Assembly: GCF_001570405.1 (NCBI RefSeq)
Contig: NZ_BBYM01000024.1
Coordinates: 1 to 64,000, forward strand
Length of the DNA stretch: 64,000 nucleotides
From: Microtetraspora niveoalba
Lineage (GTDB): Bacteria > Actinomycetota > Actinomycetes > Streptosporangiales > Streptosporangiaceae
Direction of reading: 5' to 3'
Position 1 is the first letter of the stretch. Each line of letters begins with the position of its first letter. The notes under the pieces are model-generated. The model was not told the DNA's origin and did not search any database. It saw only the letters and a program-made list of their open reading frames with translations. Shown here piece after piece: positions 7,774 through 16,899 of the stretch. A program made the position numbers and the translations under genes.

Positions 7774-8125
7774 GTCCCAAACGCGGGGATCGTGTCACCG
7801 GTCCCCTCTTGACGATGAGTGGGACGTTCGCTTCGCCACCAGTGATGCGGCAAGGGGGTGGGAGGAACTGTGCAGGCACGCCCTGGCCAACGCACGGCGC
7901 TGTCTTGAAGCTTTGCGCACGGATCCACGTTCGCGCGCAGATCACGAGCGCCAGCATCGTCTCCGTGGCGACCTCGCGATTCACCGCCACAACGGCAAGG
8001 ATCTCGAGCAGTGGGAGTTCGAGGTCACAAGTGGAGGTCGCGTCCGGTACGTCATCGACGACGGGATGCGTACCGTGTGGTTGATCTACGCTTCGCCCCG
8101 CCATCCGAAAGACACGGATACGTGA
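7770..8125 (+). pseudogene. RelE-like toxin partner with one-base frameshift
   Basis: Translation starts at ATG 7770 with MSPKRGDRVTGP. Then the frame must shift by one base within the C run at 7803-7806 to reach PLDDEWDVRFATSDAARGWEEL and a protein that continues to the TGA at 8123. The C-terminal half ([34 protein letters not shown]) has the RelE/ParE pattern of beta strands with 'r-ryvid-...v-l-ya--rhpk-t'. One extra C would restore a protein of about 118 residues. It may be a disabled toxin, a homopolymer sequencing error or a slippery site. Confidence 0.7.
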
Positions 8126-8129
8126 TCCG

Positions 8130-8249
8130 TTGCTTGCCGATCTATCGCCCGAAGTGAACCGCTACCACCAGCAGTACCCCAACGGCTACTGCGGCATCGG
8201 AGGCACCGGCGTCAGCTGCCCCGTCGGCCTGACCGCCGGCGAAGCCTGA
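8130..8249 (+). CDS. Small Cys-containing peptide gene, copy D
   Basis: A frame of 39 codons from TTG 8130 to TGA 8247. It reads through [12 protein letters not shown], then [18 protein letters not shown] and ends TAGEA. Compared with copy A it lacks the four codons LERN but keeps both cysteines and the exact end, using mostly different synonymous codons. No convincing ribosome site precedes the TTG, so expression is less sure than for copy A. It starts five bases after the stop of the toxin frame and is followed by a hairpin. Confidence 0.5.
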   Translation: MLADLSPEVNRYHQQYPNGYCGIGGTGVSCPVGLTAGEA

Positions 8250-8257
8250 TTCACGCA

Positions 8258-8284
8258 GGGCTATGCTTCGCTGCGGCATGGCCC
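8258..8284 (+). terminator. Hairpin after peptide copy D
   Basis: GGGCTATGC (8258-8266) pairs with GCATGGCCC (8276-8284) with one G-T pair and a 9-base loop. It lies 9 bases after the stop of copy D, in the same position relative to the peptide gene as the stronger hairpin after copy A. Confidence 0.6.
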
Positions 8285-8473
8285 CCGGTCAGGCCGAAAC
8301 GGGCCTCGCTTTGCTCCGGTCGATGCGGTGGTGGTGCTCCGCCACACTCCACCAGGCCGGTTGTCATTGACGACCGCCTTCGGCAGTTGAGGCGCTTCGG
8401 CTATGCCCGATCACCGTCCGACTTTTCGGGTGAGACCGTACAGGCGGGCGCGTCCGGTAGCGAGCGAGCGCTA

Positions 8474-9139
8474 TCACGGGGTGGCGTTGCCGGTGTCCCA
8501 GGCCCAGGCGGCGATGCCCACGCGGTTCCGGGCCCCGAGCTTGCGCTGGATGCCGGCGATGTGGTTTTTGACCGTACCGGGCGCGATGAACAGGGCGGCC
8601 GCGATCTCGGCGTTGGTGTGGCCCTGGGCGACCAGGCGAGTGATGTGGAGTTCGCGATCGGTGAGTCGCGTGGAGCCGACCCGGCCGGACGTGGGCGGCG
8701 GTGGCGTGGTGAAAGCGCGCAGGAGCCGTACGGTGATCTGCGGACTGATGAGGGTGTCGCCGGACATGGCTGCGCGGACTGCTTCGGCGAGGAGGGTGGG
8801 GCTGGAGCGTTTCAGCAGGAAGCCGCAGGCACCGTTGCGCAGTGCGGTATGGACGTAGTCATCGAGGTCGAAGGTGGTGACGACCACGACACGCATCGGC
8901 TCGGCCACCTGTGGCCCGGCGAGCAGGCGGGTCACCTCGAGACCGTCGATGCGGGGCATTCGGATGTCGGCGAGTACCACGTCCGGGCGCAGATGGCGGG
9001 CCTGTTCGACCGCGGTCGCCCCGCAGGCGGCCTCTGCGATGACGGTCATGTCCGGCTGGGCGTCAAGGATGATCCGGAATGCGCTGCGGATGTTCTCCTG
9101 ATCGTCGGCCACCAGGACGCGGGTCGGCCTGCCGGTCAT
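8474..9139 (-). CDS. NarL/LuxR-type response regulator (system 1)
   Basis: 221 residues. The receiver domain starts TRVLVADDQENIRSAF with the acidic pair, the phospho-acceptor Asp in DVVLADIRMPRIDGLEVTRLL, and the conserved Lys in GFLLKRS. The C-terminal LuxR helix-turn-helix (LTDRELHITRLVAQGHTNAEIAAALFIAPGTVKNH) ends the protein. Its ATG overlaps the stop of the histidine kinase gene, so the two form one operon read leftward. It is closely similar in sequence to the regulator at 49164, including the TRLLAGP and RVVVVTTFDLD stretches, so the two systems are paralogues. Confidence 0.92.
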   Translation of the reverse strand: MTGRPTRVLVADDQENIRSAFRIILDAQPDMTVIAEAACGATAVEQARHLRPDVVLADIRMPRIDGLEVTRLLAGPQVAEPMRVVVVTTFDLDDYVHTALRNGACGFLLKRSSPTLLAEAVRAAMSGDTLISPQITVRLLRAFTTPPPPTSGRVGSTRLTDRELHITRLVAQGHTNAEIAAALFIAPGTVKNHIAGIQRKLGARNRVGIAAWAWDTGNATP

Positions 9140-10413
9140 GCTGTCACCGGCCGGATGCCCCCGCCGTGGAGCGAGGCAGTCAGCGGCATAGTGGCGGCGA
9201 CACGCCATCCGTGCGGAGCACACGGGCCGGCGGCAAGCTTGCCGCCGAGCGCTTCGACGCGTTCGGCCAGGCCGGCCAAGCCGAAACCGCCGCCGCGGAC
9301 CGCAGTGCCGAGCACGTGCCCGGCGGGTGCGGGTCCGGTTCGAGCGTCGTCTGTCACGGTGACCTCCAGGGCGCCCCCGGTGAGATCGCCCACGATACGG
9401 GTGCGGCGGACGGTGACCTCCACCCGGTTCGCCGTCACCGCGTGGCGGCGCACGTTGGTCAGTGCCTCCACGACGATCCGGTACGCCGTGGCGGCCACTT
9501 CCCGGGGCACGCCGCCATTCGGGTCTTCTAGTCGTGCGTCAATGTCGAGGTGAACCACTGCGGTGCCGGAGTCGGAGAACCGATCGGCCAGACCTCGAAG
9601 GTCCACCAGCCCCGGGAGCGGCGTTCGGCCCCCCGACTCCCCGGCCGCGAGATCGTCCGCGTCATGCAGCATCCGCACGGTCCGGTCCATCGATGCCAGC
9701 GCCTGGAGCGCGGCCTGCTCGATGCGCTGGAACGCGGCCACCGCCTGCTGCGGGTCCTGTTCGGCGAGGATTCGGCCGGCCTGGGCTTGGGCGAGCATGC
9801 CGCTGACGTCGTGGGCGACGAAGTCGTGCAGGTCGCGGGCGAGCTGCGTGCGTTGCGCCTGGCGCGCCGCGCGTACGGAGCGGGCGCGGTGGTCGTCCAG
9901 GGAGCGCAGGTAGAGCCCGACCGTGGCCGCGAGTGCCGCCGATAGCCCCCAGACGGCGAATCCGGCCAGCGCCGCGAGGGTCGGAGGCCCCAGTCCGAAC
10001 CGCAGCAGCAAGACCGGCGTGGCCACCCCCGCCAGTCCCGCGGCGATCAGCGCGTGGCGGACAGGCGCGGCACGTACCACCAGGATGACCAGGATGAGTA
10101 GGCTCGCGGATTCGCCGACCATCCAGCCGGTCGCAGAGGTTGCTGGCCTGTGTTCCCCGCCGAGCAGCAGGACCCCGGCGGTCGCGGCCAGCGAAACGAC
10201 GCCCGCCCCGCCGGTGATCGCCGCGATCCGGCGGCCGTCGTACGGCCAGGCGGTGACTGTCCCGACCGCGGCCGCCATCGTCAATGACATCGGCAGCGTG
10301 GCCGACGGGCCGCACGCGGGCGCTGCGGCGATCCCGGTCAGCGCCACGAGGACGGCAGCGGCCGCACCGGCCCGCTCGCGCCACCGCCGGGCTCCGCTGA
10401 GTCGTGTGCGCAT
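9136..10413 (-). CDS. NarL-type sensor histidine kinase (system 1)
   Basis: 425 residues. Residues 10-170 contain about five membrane segments, with no large extracellular domain, so it may sense the membrane. The HisKA_3 motif QLARDLHDFVAHDVSG places the phospho-accepting His at residue 196. EALTNVRRHA is the N box of the ATPase domain and GGGFGLAGLAERVEALGG the G box. The partner regulator follows with a four-base overlap. A pair of palindromes just upstream (10449-10503) is a candidate operator for the system. Confidence 0.92.
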   Translation of the reverse strand: MRTRLSGARRWRERAGAAAAVLVALTGIAAAPACGPSATLPMSLTMAAAVGTVTAWPYDGRRIAAITGGAGVVSLAATAGVLLLGGEHRPATSATGWMVGESASLLILVILVVRAAPVRHALIAAGLAGVATPVLLLRFGLGPPTLAALAGFAVWGLSAALAATVGLYLRSLDDHRARSVRAARQAQRTQLARDLHDFVAHDVSGMLAQAQAGRILAEQDPQQAVAAFQRIEQAALQALASMDRTVRMLHDADDLAAGESGGRTPLPGLVDLRGLADRFSDSGTAVVHLDIDARLEDPNGGVPREVAATAYRIVVEALTNVRRHAVTANRVEVTVRRTRIVGDLTGGALEVTVTDDARTGPAPAGHVLGTAVRGGGFGLAGLAERVEALGGKLAAGPCAPHGWRVAATMPLTASLHGGGIRPVTA

Positions 10414-10448
10414 ACCTCGAGCCTAGATATCCGGCCGTTCCACCCGCC

Positions 10449-10503
10449 TGTGCCGAACGGCACATTCACACGCCGAATCCGCCTTCGGCCATGCCGTTCG
10501 GCA
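10449..10503. promoter_or_regulatory. Paired palindromes, candidate operator of system 1
   Basis: TGTGCCGAACGGCACA (10449-10464) is a perfect palindrome around AA. TGCCGTTCGGCA (10492-10503) is the same site inverted, 41 bases away centre to centre, or about four helical turns. Between them a third dyad uses the same half sites, GCCGAA (10472) and TTCGGC (10484). They lie between the leftward histidine kinase gene and the rightward membrane protein gene. The same core, TGCCGAACGGCA, occurs at 51396-51407 next to the paralogous system, which supports it as a response-regulator site. Confidence 0.65.
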
Positions 10504-10656
10504 CATGGGCCGAATGCCCATGTTTCCTCGACGGTGGATCCAGGACGTGACCTTCCCAGGGCCGTTGACACGGGCCCGCCGCAGCCTGGGAGGCCTGAAG
10601 CCGACGGCGCGTCCGGACGTGATTCCCGAACGAGATCGTCAGGATGTGATGGGTAG

Positions 10657-11745
10657 ATGCTCCACTGGTGGAGGTGCTGGCCGGCGTGGTCCGGATACGC
10701 CGCGGCCGCGTGGTCGCTGTCATACGGTGCGCTCGGGCTCTTCTGGGCGCTGGGCGGCGGCGGTTTTCCGTTCGCGTCCGTCGACGACGAGCATGTATCG
10801 GGTTCGATCCTGGAGGGCAGTCAGGCCGGGATCGTCGCGCCGGCCATGGCCGTCATCGGGCTGGTTGGCGCGATAGCCGCGCTGGCGATGGCCAGGGAAT
10901 GGGGACGAGACGGTACCCGTACGGCACTGGCCGTCTTCGGCTGGGCCCTGGCCGGAACGCTCGCCCTGGTGATCCCTGACTACACCCTGCTCGCGCTGCT
11001 GGCCTTCGCCCCGCTGCTGCTGGTGTTCGCCTTCACCGGGGTGCCCGGACCGCAGGACGGCATCGGGGACATCCTGTACTGGCATCGGGTGAACCTGATC
11101 GTAGTCTTCGCCGGTGGCCTGCTGTGGGCCCTGGCGACCCTCGCCTACCAGAGGCGTACCAGGCAGGCGTGCGCGCATTGCGGCCGGCGCGGCGGTGTGA
11201 CCGAGCGGTGGACCACGCCGGACGCGCTGCGCAGTTGGGGCCGGTGGGCCGTCTACGTGGCGTGCGCCGCCCCCATACCGTACGAGGTCACCAGAATCGC
11301 CTGGTATTTCGGAATCCCGCTCGGCATCCCCGAGGACTTCGCGCGAATGATGCGGGAGACGCCCGGCATGCTGGAGGTGGGACTTGGGTGCGCCATCGCG
11401 TCGATCTGCGGATGCATCCTCACTCACGGCCTCGTCCACCGGTGGGGCGAGGTATACCCGCGCTGGGTCTGGTTCAAGGCGGGCGAACGAGTCCCGTCGG
11501 CGCTCGCCGTGATCCCTGCGTCCATCGTGGCGGTCGTTCTGATACCCGCCGGGCTGATGAACGTCCGGATGGGCGTCGATCTCGCCATGTGGGGCACCAA
11601 CGCGCCGAGCATGCTGTGGATCGTGTGGGGAGCCGCCCTTGGCGCCGCCGCCTGCGCCTACGGCCTGCGCCGACGCGGAACCTGTCGCTACTGCCAGGTG
11701 GCCGAGGACTACGACCGGCCTGTCCGCTCAGTGCATGAGCTGTAG
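10657..11745 (+). CDS. Polytopic membrane protein with CxxC pairs
   Basis: 362 residues with about eight membrane segments. Two zinc-ribbon-like pairs are visible: CAHCGRRGG near residue 170, in a loop, and CRYCQVAED near the C-terminus. No known family is recognised. It begins 240 bases to the right of the two-component system, beyond the paired palindromes, which makes it the most likely target of that system. A shorter start is possible, but the hydrophobic N-terminal segment favours this one. Confidence 0.65.
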   Translation: MLHWWRCWPAWSGYAAAAWSLSYGALGLFWALGGGGFPFASVDDEHVSGSILEGSQAGIVAPAMAVIGLVGAIAALAMAREWGRDGTRTALAVFGWALAGTLALVIPDYTLLALLAFAPLLLVFAFTGVPGPQDGIGDILYWHRVNLIVVFAGGLLWALATLAYQRRTRQACAHCGRRGGVTERWTTPDALRSWGRWAVYVACAAPIPYEVTRIAWYFGIPLGIPEDFARMMRETPGMLEVGLGCAIASICGCILTHGLVHRWGEVYPRWVWFKAGERVPSALAVIPASIVAVVLIPAGLMNVRMGVDLAMWGTNAPSMLWIVWGAALGAAACAYGLRRRGTCRYCQVAEDYDRPVRSVHEL

Positions 11746-11810
11746 CTCTACCACCAGCATCACTCCAGAGAGTGAGGGCAAGTGGGCCGAGAGATCCTGA
11801 TAATGGGCGG

Positions 11811-12926
11811 ATGTTCGCAGCGGGCCGGGTCGGTAGGGCGGTTGACGGGGCGCTTGCCGTGGGCGTGGTCCTGGCTACGGTTGGGCCGCTTCTACTGCCC
11901 GATCCCAAACCGTGGTGGATCATCGGGCTCGGGCTGCTGGCGTCGGTGCCGGTGTGGTGGCGTAGGCGGGCGCCGATGGTGGTAGCGGTGGTGGTCGGGA
12001 CGGCGATGACGGTGATGGTGACGTGGGAGAAGCCGTTTCTGCCCTTTGGGCCGCTGCTGGCCGTCTACACGATCGCCGATCTGAGTCCCACCTGGAAGAG
12101 GCTGGCGGCGATTCCGGTGATCGTGGCGGCTGTGGGTTTCTCGCTGGTGCTGCCGGGGGAGAACGACGACACCTTCCGACTGGTGGGCACTGCCTTCGTG
12201 GCCGCCTACGCGCTGGGCACCAGTGTCAGGGCAAGTCGTTCGCGAACTGCTGAGCTGGCCGAGCGGGCGCGGCGGCGGGAGCAGGAGCACATCGCGGCGG
12301 CGGCCGAGGAGCGCACCCGGATCGCGCGCGACATGCACGACATCGTCACCCATTCCGTTGGCCTGATGGTGGTTCAGGCCGAAGCCGGGCCGGTGGTGCT
12401 CCGCAGCGACCCGGACAAGGCCGAGGCGGCTTTCGATGCCATCGCCGACACGGGAAGGGGTGCGCTGGCCGAGCTCAGGGAGGTGCTCGCCGCGCTGCGG
12501 ACCCCGGGCGAAGGTGGCGGACCGGCGTGGGGCCATGCCGGCGAGCGCCTGCGCGAGTCGCTGTTTCAGCCGCGTCTGGCCAACCTCCCCGCGCTGCTCG
12601 AGCGCAGCGGTCTCGATGTGGCGAGCACGACCGTCGGCACCCCGCGCCCGGTCACCGAAAGCGTTGAGGCCGCCGTCTACCGCATCGTTCAGGAGGCGCT
12701 GACCAACGTGCGCAAGCACGCCGGTATGCGTGCCGTACGCCTCACTCTGACCTGGCGGGAGAGCCTGACGGTGGAGATCGCCGACGACGGGCGGGGGCCG
12801 GGTGAGGGCGGCGGGTACGGGTTGGCCGGGATGCGGGAACGGGCAGCGGCATGTGGCGGGACGCTTCGGGCCGGGGCGGGACGAAACGGGGGATTCGTAG
12901 TGAAAGCTGAATTTCCGCTTGAATAG
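11811..12926 (+). CDS. NarL-type sensor histidine kinase (system 2)
   Basis: About 371 residues from ATG 11811; a GTG at 11772 would add 13 residues and cannot be excluded. Four or five membrane segments occupy residues 10-135. A helix follows with a run of Arg/Glu, then EERTRIARDMHDIVTHSVG, the HisKA_3 box with its His. VQEALTNVRKHAG and GGGYGLAGMRERAAACGG are the N and G boxes of the kinase ATPase domain. The cognate regulator starts five bases after the stop. Confidence 0.9.
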   Translation: MFAAGRVGRAVDGALAVGVVLATVGPLLLPDPKPWWIIGLGLLASVPVWWRRRAPMVVAVVVGTAMTVMVTWEKPFLPFGPLLAVYTIADLSPTWKRLAAIPVIVAAVGFSLVLPGENDDTFRLVGTAFVAAYALGTSVRASRSRTAELAERARRREQEHIAAAAEERTRIARDMHDIVTHSVGLMVVQAEAGPVVLRSDPDKAEAAFDAIADTGRGALAELREVLAALRTPGEGGGPAWGHAGERLRESLFQPRLANLPALLERSGLDVASTTVGTPRPVTESVEAAVYRIVQEALTNVRKHAGMRAVRLTLTWRESLTVEIADDGRGPGEGGGYGLAGMRERAAACGGTLRAGAGRNGGFVVKAEFPLE

Positions 12927-12931
12927 CCCGC

Positions 12932-13618
12932 GTGTTACGGGTGCTCATCGCCGACGACCAGGACCTCTTCCGCGCGGGGTTCGGGCTGATCCTGGACGCG
13001 CAGCCGGACATGGAGGTGGTCGGCGAGGCCGCCGACGGCGAGGAGGCGATCGCCGAGGCCAGGCGGCTCCAGCCGGACGTGGTCCTGATGGACGTGCGCA
13101 TGCCGGGCAAGAACGGCATCGAGGCGACCAGGGAGATCTGCGCCACCACCGCCGCCAAGGTGCTCGTGCTGACCATGTTCGACCTCGACGAGTACGTCTA
13201 CGACGCGGTCCGGGCGGGGGCGAGCGGTTTCCTGCTGAAAGACATCCGGCGCGACGAACTCGCCCACGCCGTGCGTACCGTCGCCTCAGGCGAGGCCCTG
13301 CTCGCCCCGGCGGCGACCAGGAGACTGCTCGAGGACCTGGTGCGCAGGCCCGCCCACGGCGTCGCCCCCCGGCTGGCGGCCAGGCTGGACGCACTGACCG
13401 AACGCGAGCGCGAGACGCTGAAGCTGGTCGCGCGCGGCCTGTCGAACGCGGAGATCGCCGCCGCGCTCGTGGTCACCGAGCACACGGTCAAGACGCACGT
13501 CAGCCGCATGCTCACCAAGCTGGACCTGCGAGACCGGGTCCAGGCTGTGGTGCTCGCCTACGAGTCCGGGCTGGTGGTCGCCGGTGAGAGTGACAACAGA
13601 GATCGCACCCGCGACTGA
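12932..13618 (+). CDS. NarL/LuxR-type response regulator (system 2)
   Basis: 228 residues from GTG 12932. The receiver domain has VLIADDQDLFRAGF, the phosphorylated Asp in DVVLMDVRMPGKNG, and Lys in GFLLKDI. The LuxR-type DNA-binding domain (ALTERERETLKLVARGLSNAEIAAALVVTEHTVKTHVSR) follows a linker. The start is five bases after the kinase stop, so the two genes are co-transcribed. The Lnt-like gene follows 36 bases later and may belong to the same transcript. Confidence 0.93.
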   Translation: MLRVLIADDQDLFRAGFGLILDAQPDMEVVGEAADGEEAIAEARRLQPDVVLMDVRMPGKNGIEATREICATTAAKVLVLTMFDLDEYVYDAVRAGASGFLLKDIRRDELAHAVRTVASGEALLAPAATRRLLEDLVRRPAHGVAPRLAARLDALTERERETLKLVARGLSNAEIAAALVVTEHTVKTHVSRMLTKLDLRDRVQAVVLAYESGLVVAGESDNRDRTRD

Positions 13619-13654
13619 CGCGCCGGCAGGGTGGGGGGAAGCACGCTCGTCGGC

Positions 13655-14977
13655 ATGGAACGCATCCTCCTCACCCTCGCCTCAGCCGTCCTGATGCACT
13701 TCGGCACCGGTCTTCACCCCCTCTGGTGGCTCACCTGGCTCGCGCCGCTGCCCATCCTGTTCCTGGCTCGCCGGGCGGGCAGAGGTACGGCTTTCGCCGC
13801 CGGGACGCTCGTCTGGCTCGCCGGCCAGGCGCAGATGTGGCCATATTTCACCCGGACCCTCGAGATGCCGCCCGCGCTGGCCGCCGCCCTCATCGCCGGC
13901 CCCGCGCTCTGCTACGGCCTGGGCGTGCTGCTCTTCCGCACCCTGCTTGTGCGCGGCAGGCCGCTCCTGGCGGCGGCAGCCGTACCGGCCGTCTGGGTCA
14001 CCGCTGAGTGGGTCATGAACCTCGCCGGACCGCATGGCGCTTGGTGGAGCCTGGCGTACACGCAGGCCGACTTCCTGCCCGTGCTGCAGACCGCCTCGGT
14101 CACCGGGGTCTGGGGCATCACCTTCCTCCTGCTGTTCGTGCCCGCCTCGATCGCGGTCCTGCGGCCACGCGCGGCGGTGGTCTCGGGCGTGCTGGTCGCG
14201 CTCACGCTCGGCCATGGTGTCGTACGGCTCGCGACGCCCGCCGACACCGGAGGACGGAAGGTCGCGCTGGTCGCGACCGACAACTCCGAGGATCTTGTCC
14301 GCCGATACGGCGAGGCCGTTGACGCCGCGGTGGCCCGCGGCGCGGAGATCGTGGTGCTGCCCGAGAAGGTCTTCAAGACAGCCGACCTGCCGTTCGCCCG
14401 CCCGGGCGTCGAGGTGATCGCGGGGATCGCCATGGAGACCAACAGCGCGGTCGGCTACCCCTCCGGCGTGCGCTACGACAAGCACCACATGATCCCCGGG
14501 GTGGAGCGCAAGTTCCGGCCCGGCACCAGCTTGGCCTTCCTGGACGGCGGCCGGCTCGGCCTCATCATCTGCAAGGACCTCGACTTCCCTGGCCTGGTCA
14601 GAAAGTACGGCAAGGCCGGCGCCGCCGCCCTGCTCGCGCCCGCCTGGGACTTCGACGAGGACGCGTGGCTGCACAGCCGCATGGCGGTGGTGCGCGGTGT
14701 GGAGAACGGCCTGGCGGTGGCCCGTGCCGCACGCCAGGGATGGCTGACGGTCAGCGACAACCGCGGCCGGATCGTGACCGAGCGCTACAGCGACAGAACG
14801 GGCATGACCACGGTCACGGCCACCCTGCCTCGGCAAGGTTCGGCCACCCTCTACATCGCCCTGGGCGACTGGGCCGCGTGGGCCTCGGCCGGGTTCCTGC
14901 TGCTCGCGCTCGGTGCGCTGGCCCTACGAAGGCCGGGCTTTACGGCGTGGAGCCGTCATCGCCCCCTGCCGTGGTGA
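13655..14977 (+). CDS. lnt: Apolipoprotein N-acyltransferase-like membrane enzyme
   Basis: About 440 residues. Six membrane segments in the first 210 residues are followed by a carbon-nitrogen hydrolase domain and one C-terminal membrane segment, the layout of Lnt. The catalytic set is visible: Glu in EIVVLPEKVF, Lys in VRYDKHHMIPGVE (matching the usual Y-K-LVPFGE) and Cys in GLIICKDLDF. Lnt adds the third acyl chain to lipoproteins. Actinomycetes often carry several Lnt-like paralogues with other acyl acceptors, so the substrate is not certain. ATG 13655 was chosen; a GTG at 13631 is possible. The last 38 bases overlap the convergent regulator gene. Confidence 0.82.
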   Translation: MERILLTLASAVLMHFGTGLHPLWWLTWLAPLPILFLARRAGRGTAFAAGTLVWLAGQAQMWPYFTRTLEMPPALAAALIAGPALCYGLGVLLFRTLLVRGRPLLAAAAVPAVWVTAEWVMNLAGPHGAWWSLAYTQADFLPVLQTASVTGVWGITFLLLFVPASIAVLRPRAAVVSGVLVALTLGHGVVRLATPADTGGRKVALVATDNSEDLVRRYGEAVDAAVARGAEIVVLPEKVFKTADLPFARPGVEVIAGIAMETNSAVGYPSGVRYDKHHMIPGVERKFRPGTSLAFLDGGRLGLIICKDLDFPGLVRKYGKAGAAALLAPAWDFDEDAWLHSRMAVVRGVENGLAVARAARQGWLTVSDNRGRIVTERYSDRTGMTTVTATLPRQGSATLYIALGDWAAWASAGFLLLALGALALRRPGFTAWSRHRPLPW

Positions 14978-15611
14978 GTCCGGCTTCGTAGGCGATGATC
15001 ACGGCCTGTACACGGTCGCGCAGTCCAAGCTTTGACAGGATGTGCCGCACGTGGCTTTTGACCGTCGCGAGCGAGATGAACAGCTCTTGTGCGATCTCGG
15101 GGTTGGAGTAGCCCGCGGCGACGAGCCTGAGCACCTGGATCTCGCGGGCGCTGAGCGCTTCGAGCCGCGGTGGCTTGAGCAGGCCGGGCGGGGGGCGCCG
15201 CACGTAGTGATTCACGATCCGTTCGAGCACTGCCGGCGCTAAGGGGGTCTCTCCCGCCGCTGTCGTGCGCACCGCCTCCACGAGCCGCTCACGCCCCGTG
15301 TCCTTGAGCAGGAAGCCGGCGGCACCGGCCCGTAGCGACTCATAGACGTACTGGTCGAGGCCGAAGGTCGTCAGGACCAGGACACGGGTCGGCACCCCCA
15401 TCGCGGCGATGCGCCGGGTCGCCGCGATCCCGTCGAGGCCCGGCATGCGGAGGTCCATCAGAACGACGTCCGGCCGCGTCCGCCGGACGAGCTCGACCGC
15501 CGCGGCGCCGTCGGCCGCCTCACCCACGATCTCGATGTCCGCCAGCTCGAGAATGAGTCGTAGCCCATCACGAACCAGTGCCTGGTCATCGACGATGACG
15601 ACGGAGGTCAT
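14940..15611 (-). CDS. NarL/LuxR-type response regulator (system 3)
   Basis: 223 residues. The receiver domain shows VVIVDDQALVRDGL, Asp in DVVLMDLRMPGLDG, and Lys in GFLLKDT. The DNA-binding domain is ALSAREIQVLRLVAAGYSNPEIAQELFISLATVKSHVRH. It overlaps the stop of its kinase by four bases and its own 3' end runs 38 bases into the convergent Lnt-like gene. Converging transcription may affect both. Confidence 0.93.
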   Translation of the reverse strand: MTSVVIVDDQALVRDGLRLILELADIEIVGEAADGAAAVELVRRTRPDVVLMDLRMPGLDGIAATRRIAAMGVPTRVLVLTTFGLDQYVYESLRAGAAGFLLKDTGRERLVEAVRTTAAGETPLAPAVLERIVNHYVRRPPPGLLKPPRLEALSAREIQVLRLVAAGYSNPEIAQELFISLATVKSHVRHILSKLGLRDRVQAVIIAYEAGLTTAGGDDGSTP

Positions 15612-16756
15612 GTCACCGACAGCGGGTCGAGTGGCAGCTCAGCCATCACTTCGAAGCCCCCGCCCGGCGCCGGCCCTGTGCGCAGGTGACCTCCGAGCAG
15701 GCGCGTCCGCTCGCGTATCCCGATCAGGCCGTATCCGGCACGTCTCTGGGGCTCCGGCCCAGGACCGTTGTCGCTCACCCGGAGCCCCAGGGTTTCTGCC
15801 CCCCAGAGGACTTCGAGCAGCACGGACGCGCCGGGCGCGTGCTTACGCGCGTTGGTCAGCGCCTCCTGACCCAGGCGGTAGGCGGCGAGCTGGACGCTCG
15901 GCGGCGTGGGGCGGGGTGTGCCACGTACCACCATGTCCACCTGCATGCCGGATGCGCGCGCCCGGTCGACCAACCTGGTCAAGTCCTGTACCCCAGGCTG
16001 CGGATGCGGCCCATGCTCGTCGCCGTCCTGATGCAGCGCACCGAGCACCCGCCGCATCTCGCTCAGTGCCTCGCTCGCGGATTCGCGGATGGCGGCGATC
16101 GGTGCCTTCGCGAGCTGCGGCGCCTTTTCGATGGCCGCCTCCGCCGCATTCGCCTGCAGGGCGATCACGCTGACGTCATGGCCTATGACGTCGTGCAGTT
16201 CCCGGGCGATGCGGGCTCGCTCCTCGGCCACCGCGACCCGTTCGGCCTCCGTCCTCTCGCGCCGCAGGTCTTCGGCGAGTTCCCTCATGCGTGCGGTCTG
16301 CGCTCGCTGGTGGGCGACCAGACGCCCGATCGCCGTGGGCGCGGCGACCGCGAGCACCGCGCCGAAGACCGCACCGAAGGGCTCCGGTCCGAGCAATGTC
16401 GCCACGGCGCCCATGGCCGAGCCGGTCACGGCTGTCGCGACGGTGACTCCAAGCGCGGCGACCTGTGTCCCGACGGAGTAGTAGAGCAGGACGGCGATCA
16501 CGTACCCCAGGAACAGGAAGCCGTGGGTGGGGACGAGCCATATGAGGGAGCCGGCGAGCGCGGCGACGACCGGATGCCGGCGTCGCCATGCCAGCGGCAC
16601 CGTGGAGCCGACGGCGACGAGCACGGACACGGGAAGGCTGGCAATGGGGGCGACGACCACCTGCACGAGGGAGGCGCCACAAAACAGGGCCGCGAGGATG
16701 GCGTCAATGCGCTGAGGGCGTCCAGCTAGGGCGCCAGCCGCAAACGATAGCGACAT
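15608..16756 (-). CDS. NarL-type sensor histidine kinase (system 3)
   Basis: 382 residues. Five or six membrane segments fill residues 10-165. A charged helix leads to EERARIARELHDVIGHDVS, the HisKA_3 box. GQEALTNARKHAPG is the N box and RAGYGLIGIRERTRLLGG the G box. It is the third kinase of this class within 8 kb and is more like common actinomycete NarL-type sensors than the kinases of systems 1 and 4. The regulator follows with an ATGA overlap. Confidence 0.93.
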   Translation of the reverse strand: MSLSFAAGALAGRPQRIDAILAALFCGASLVQVVVAPIASLPVSVLVAVGSTVPLAWRRRHPVVAALAGSLIWLVPTHGFLFLGYVIAVLLYYSVGTQVAALGVTVATAVTGSAMGAVATLLGPEPFGAVFGAVLAVAAPTAIGRLVAHQRAQTARMRELAEDLRRERTEAERVAVAEERARIARELHDVIGHDVSVIALQANAAEAAIEKAPQLAKAPIAAIRESASEALSEMRRVLGALHQDGDEHGPHPQPGVQDLTRLVDRARASGMQVDMVVRGTPRPTPPSVQLAAYRLGQEALTNARKHAPGASVLLEVLWGAETLGLRVSDNGPGPEPQRRAGYGLIGIRERTRLLGGHLRTGPAPGGGFEVMAELPLDPLSVT

Positions 16757-16899
16757 AAATCAAGATTAACAGGATGAGAATTGAGCAAACCTGATCATCA
16801 GCCCTGGGACTGATTAAAAAGCCGCCCACGGTGCGATGGCGAACGTCCAGCTCGCGCGTAGCGTCTGCGGCGTTGTTCACGTCCCTGAGGAGCTCTCCC

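Noticed and set aside
11748-11763. Possible seventh copy of the peptide gene (TACCACCAGCATCAC, reading Y-H-Q-H-H)
   Set aside because: Only about 15 bases match the start of copies A and D and nothing of the NPNGYCGI core follows. The position between two modules is suggestive, but the match is too short to list as a feature.
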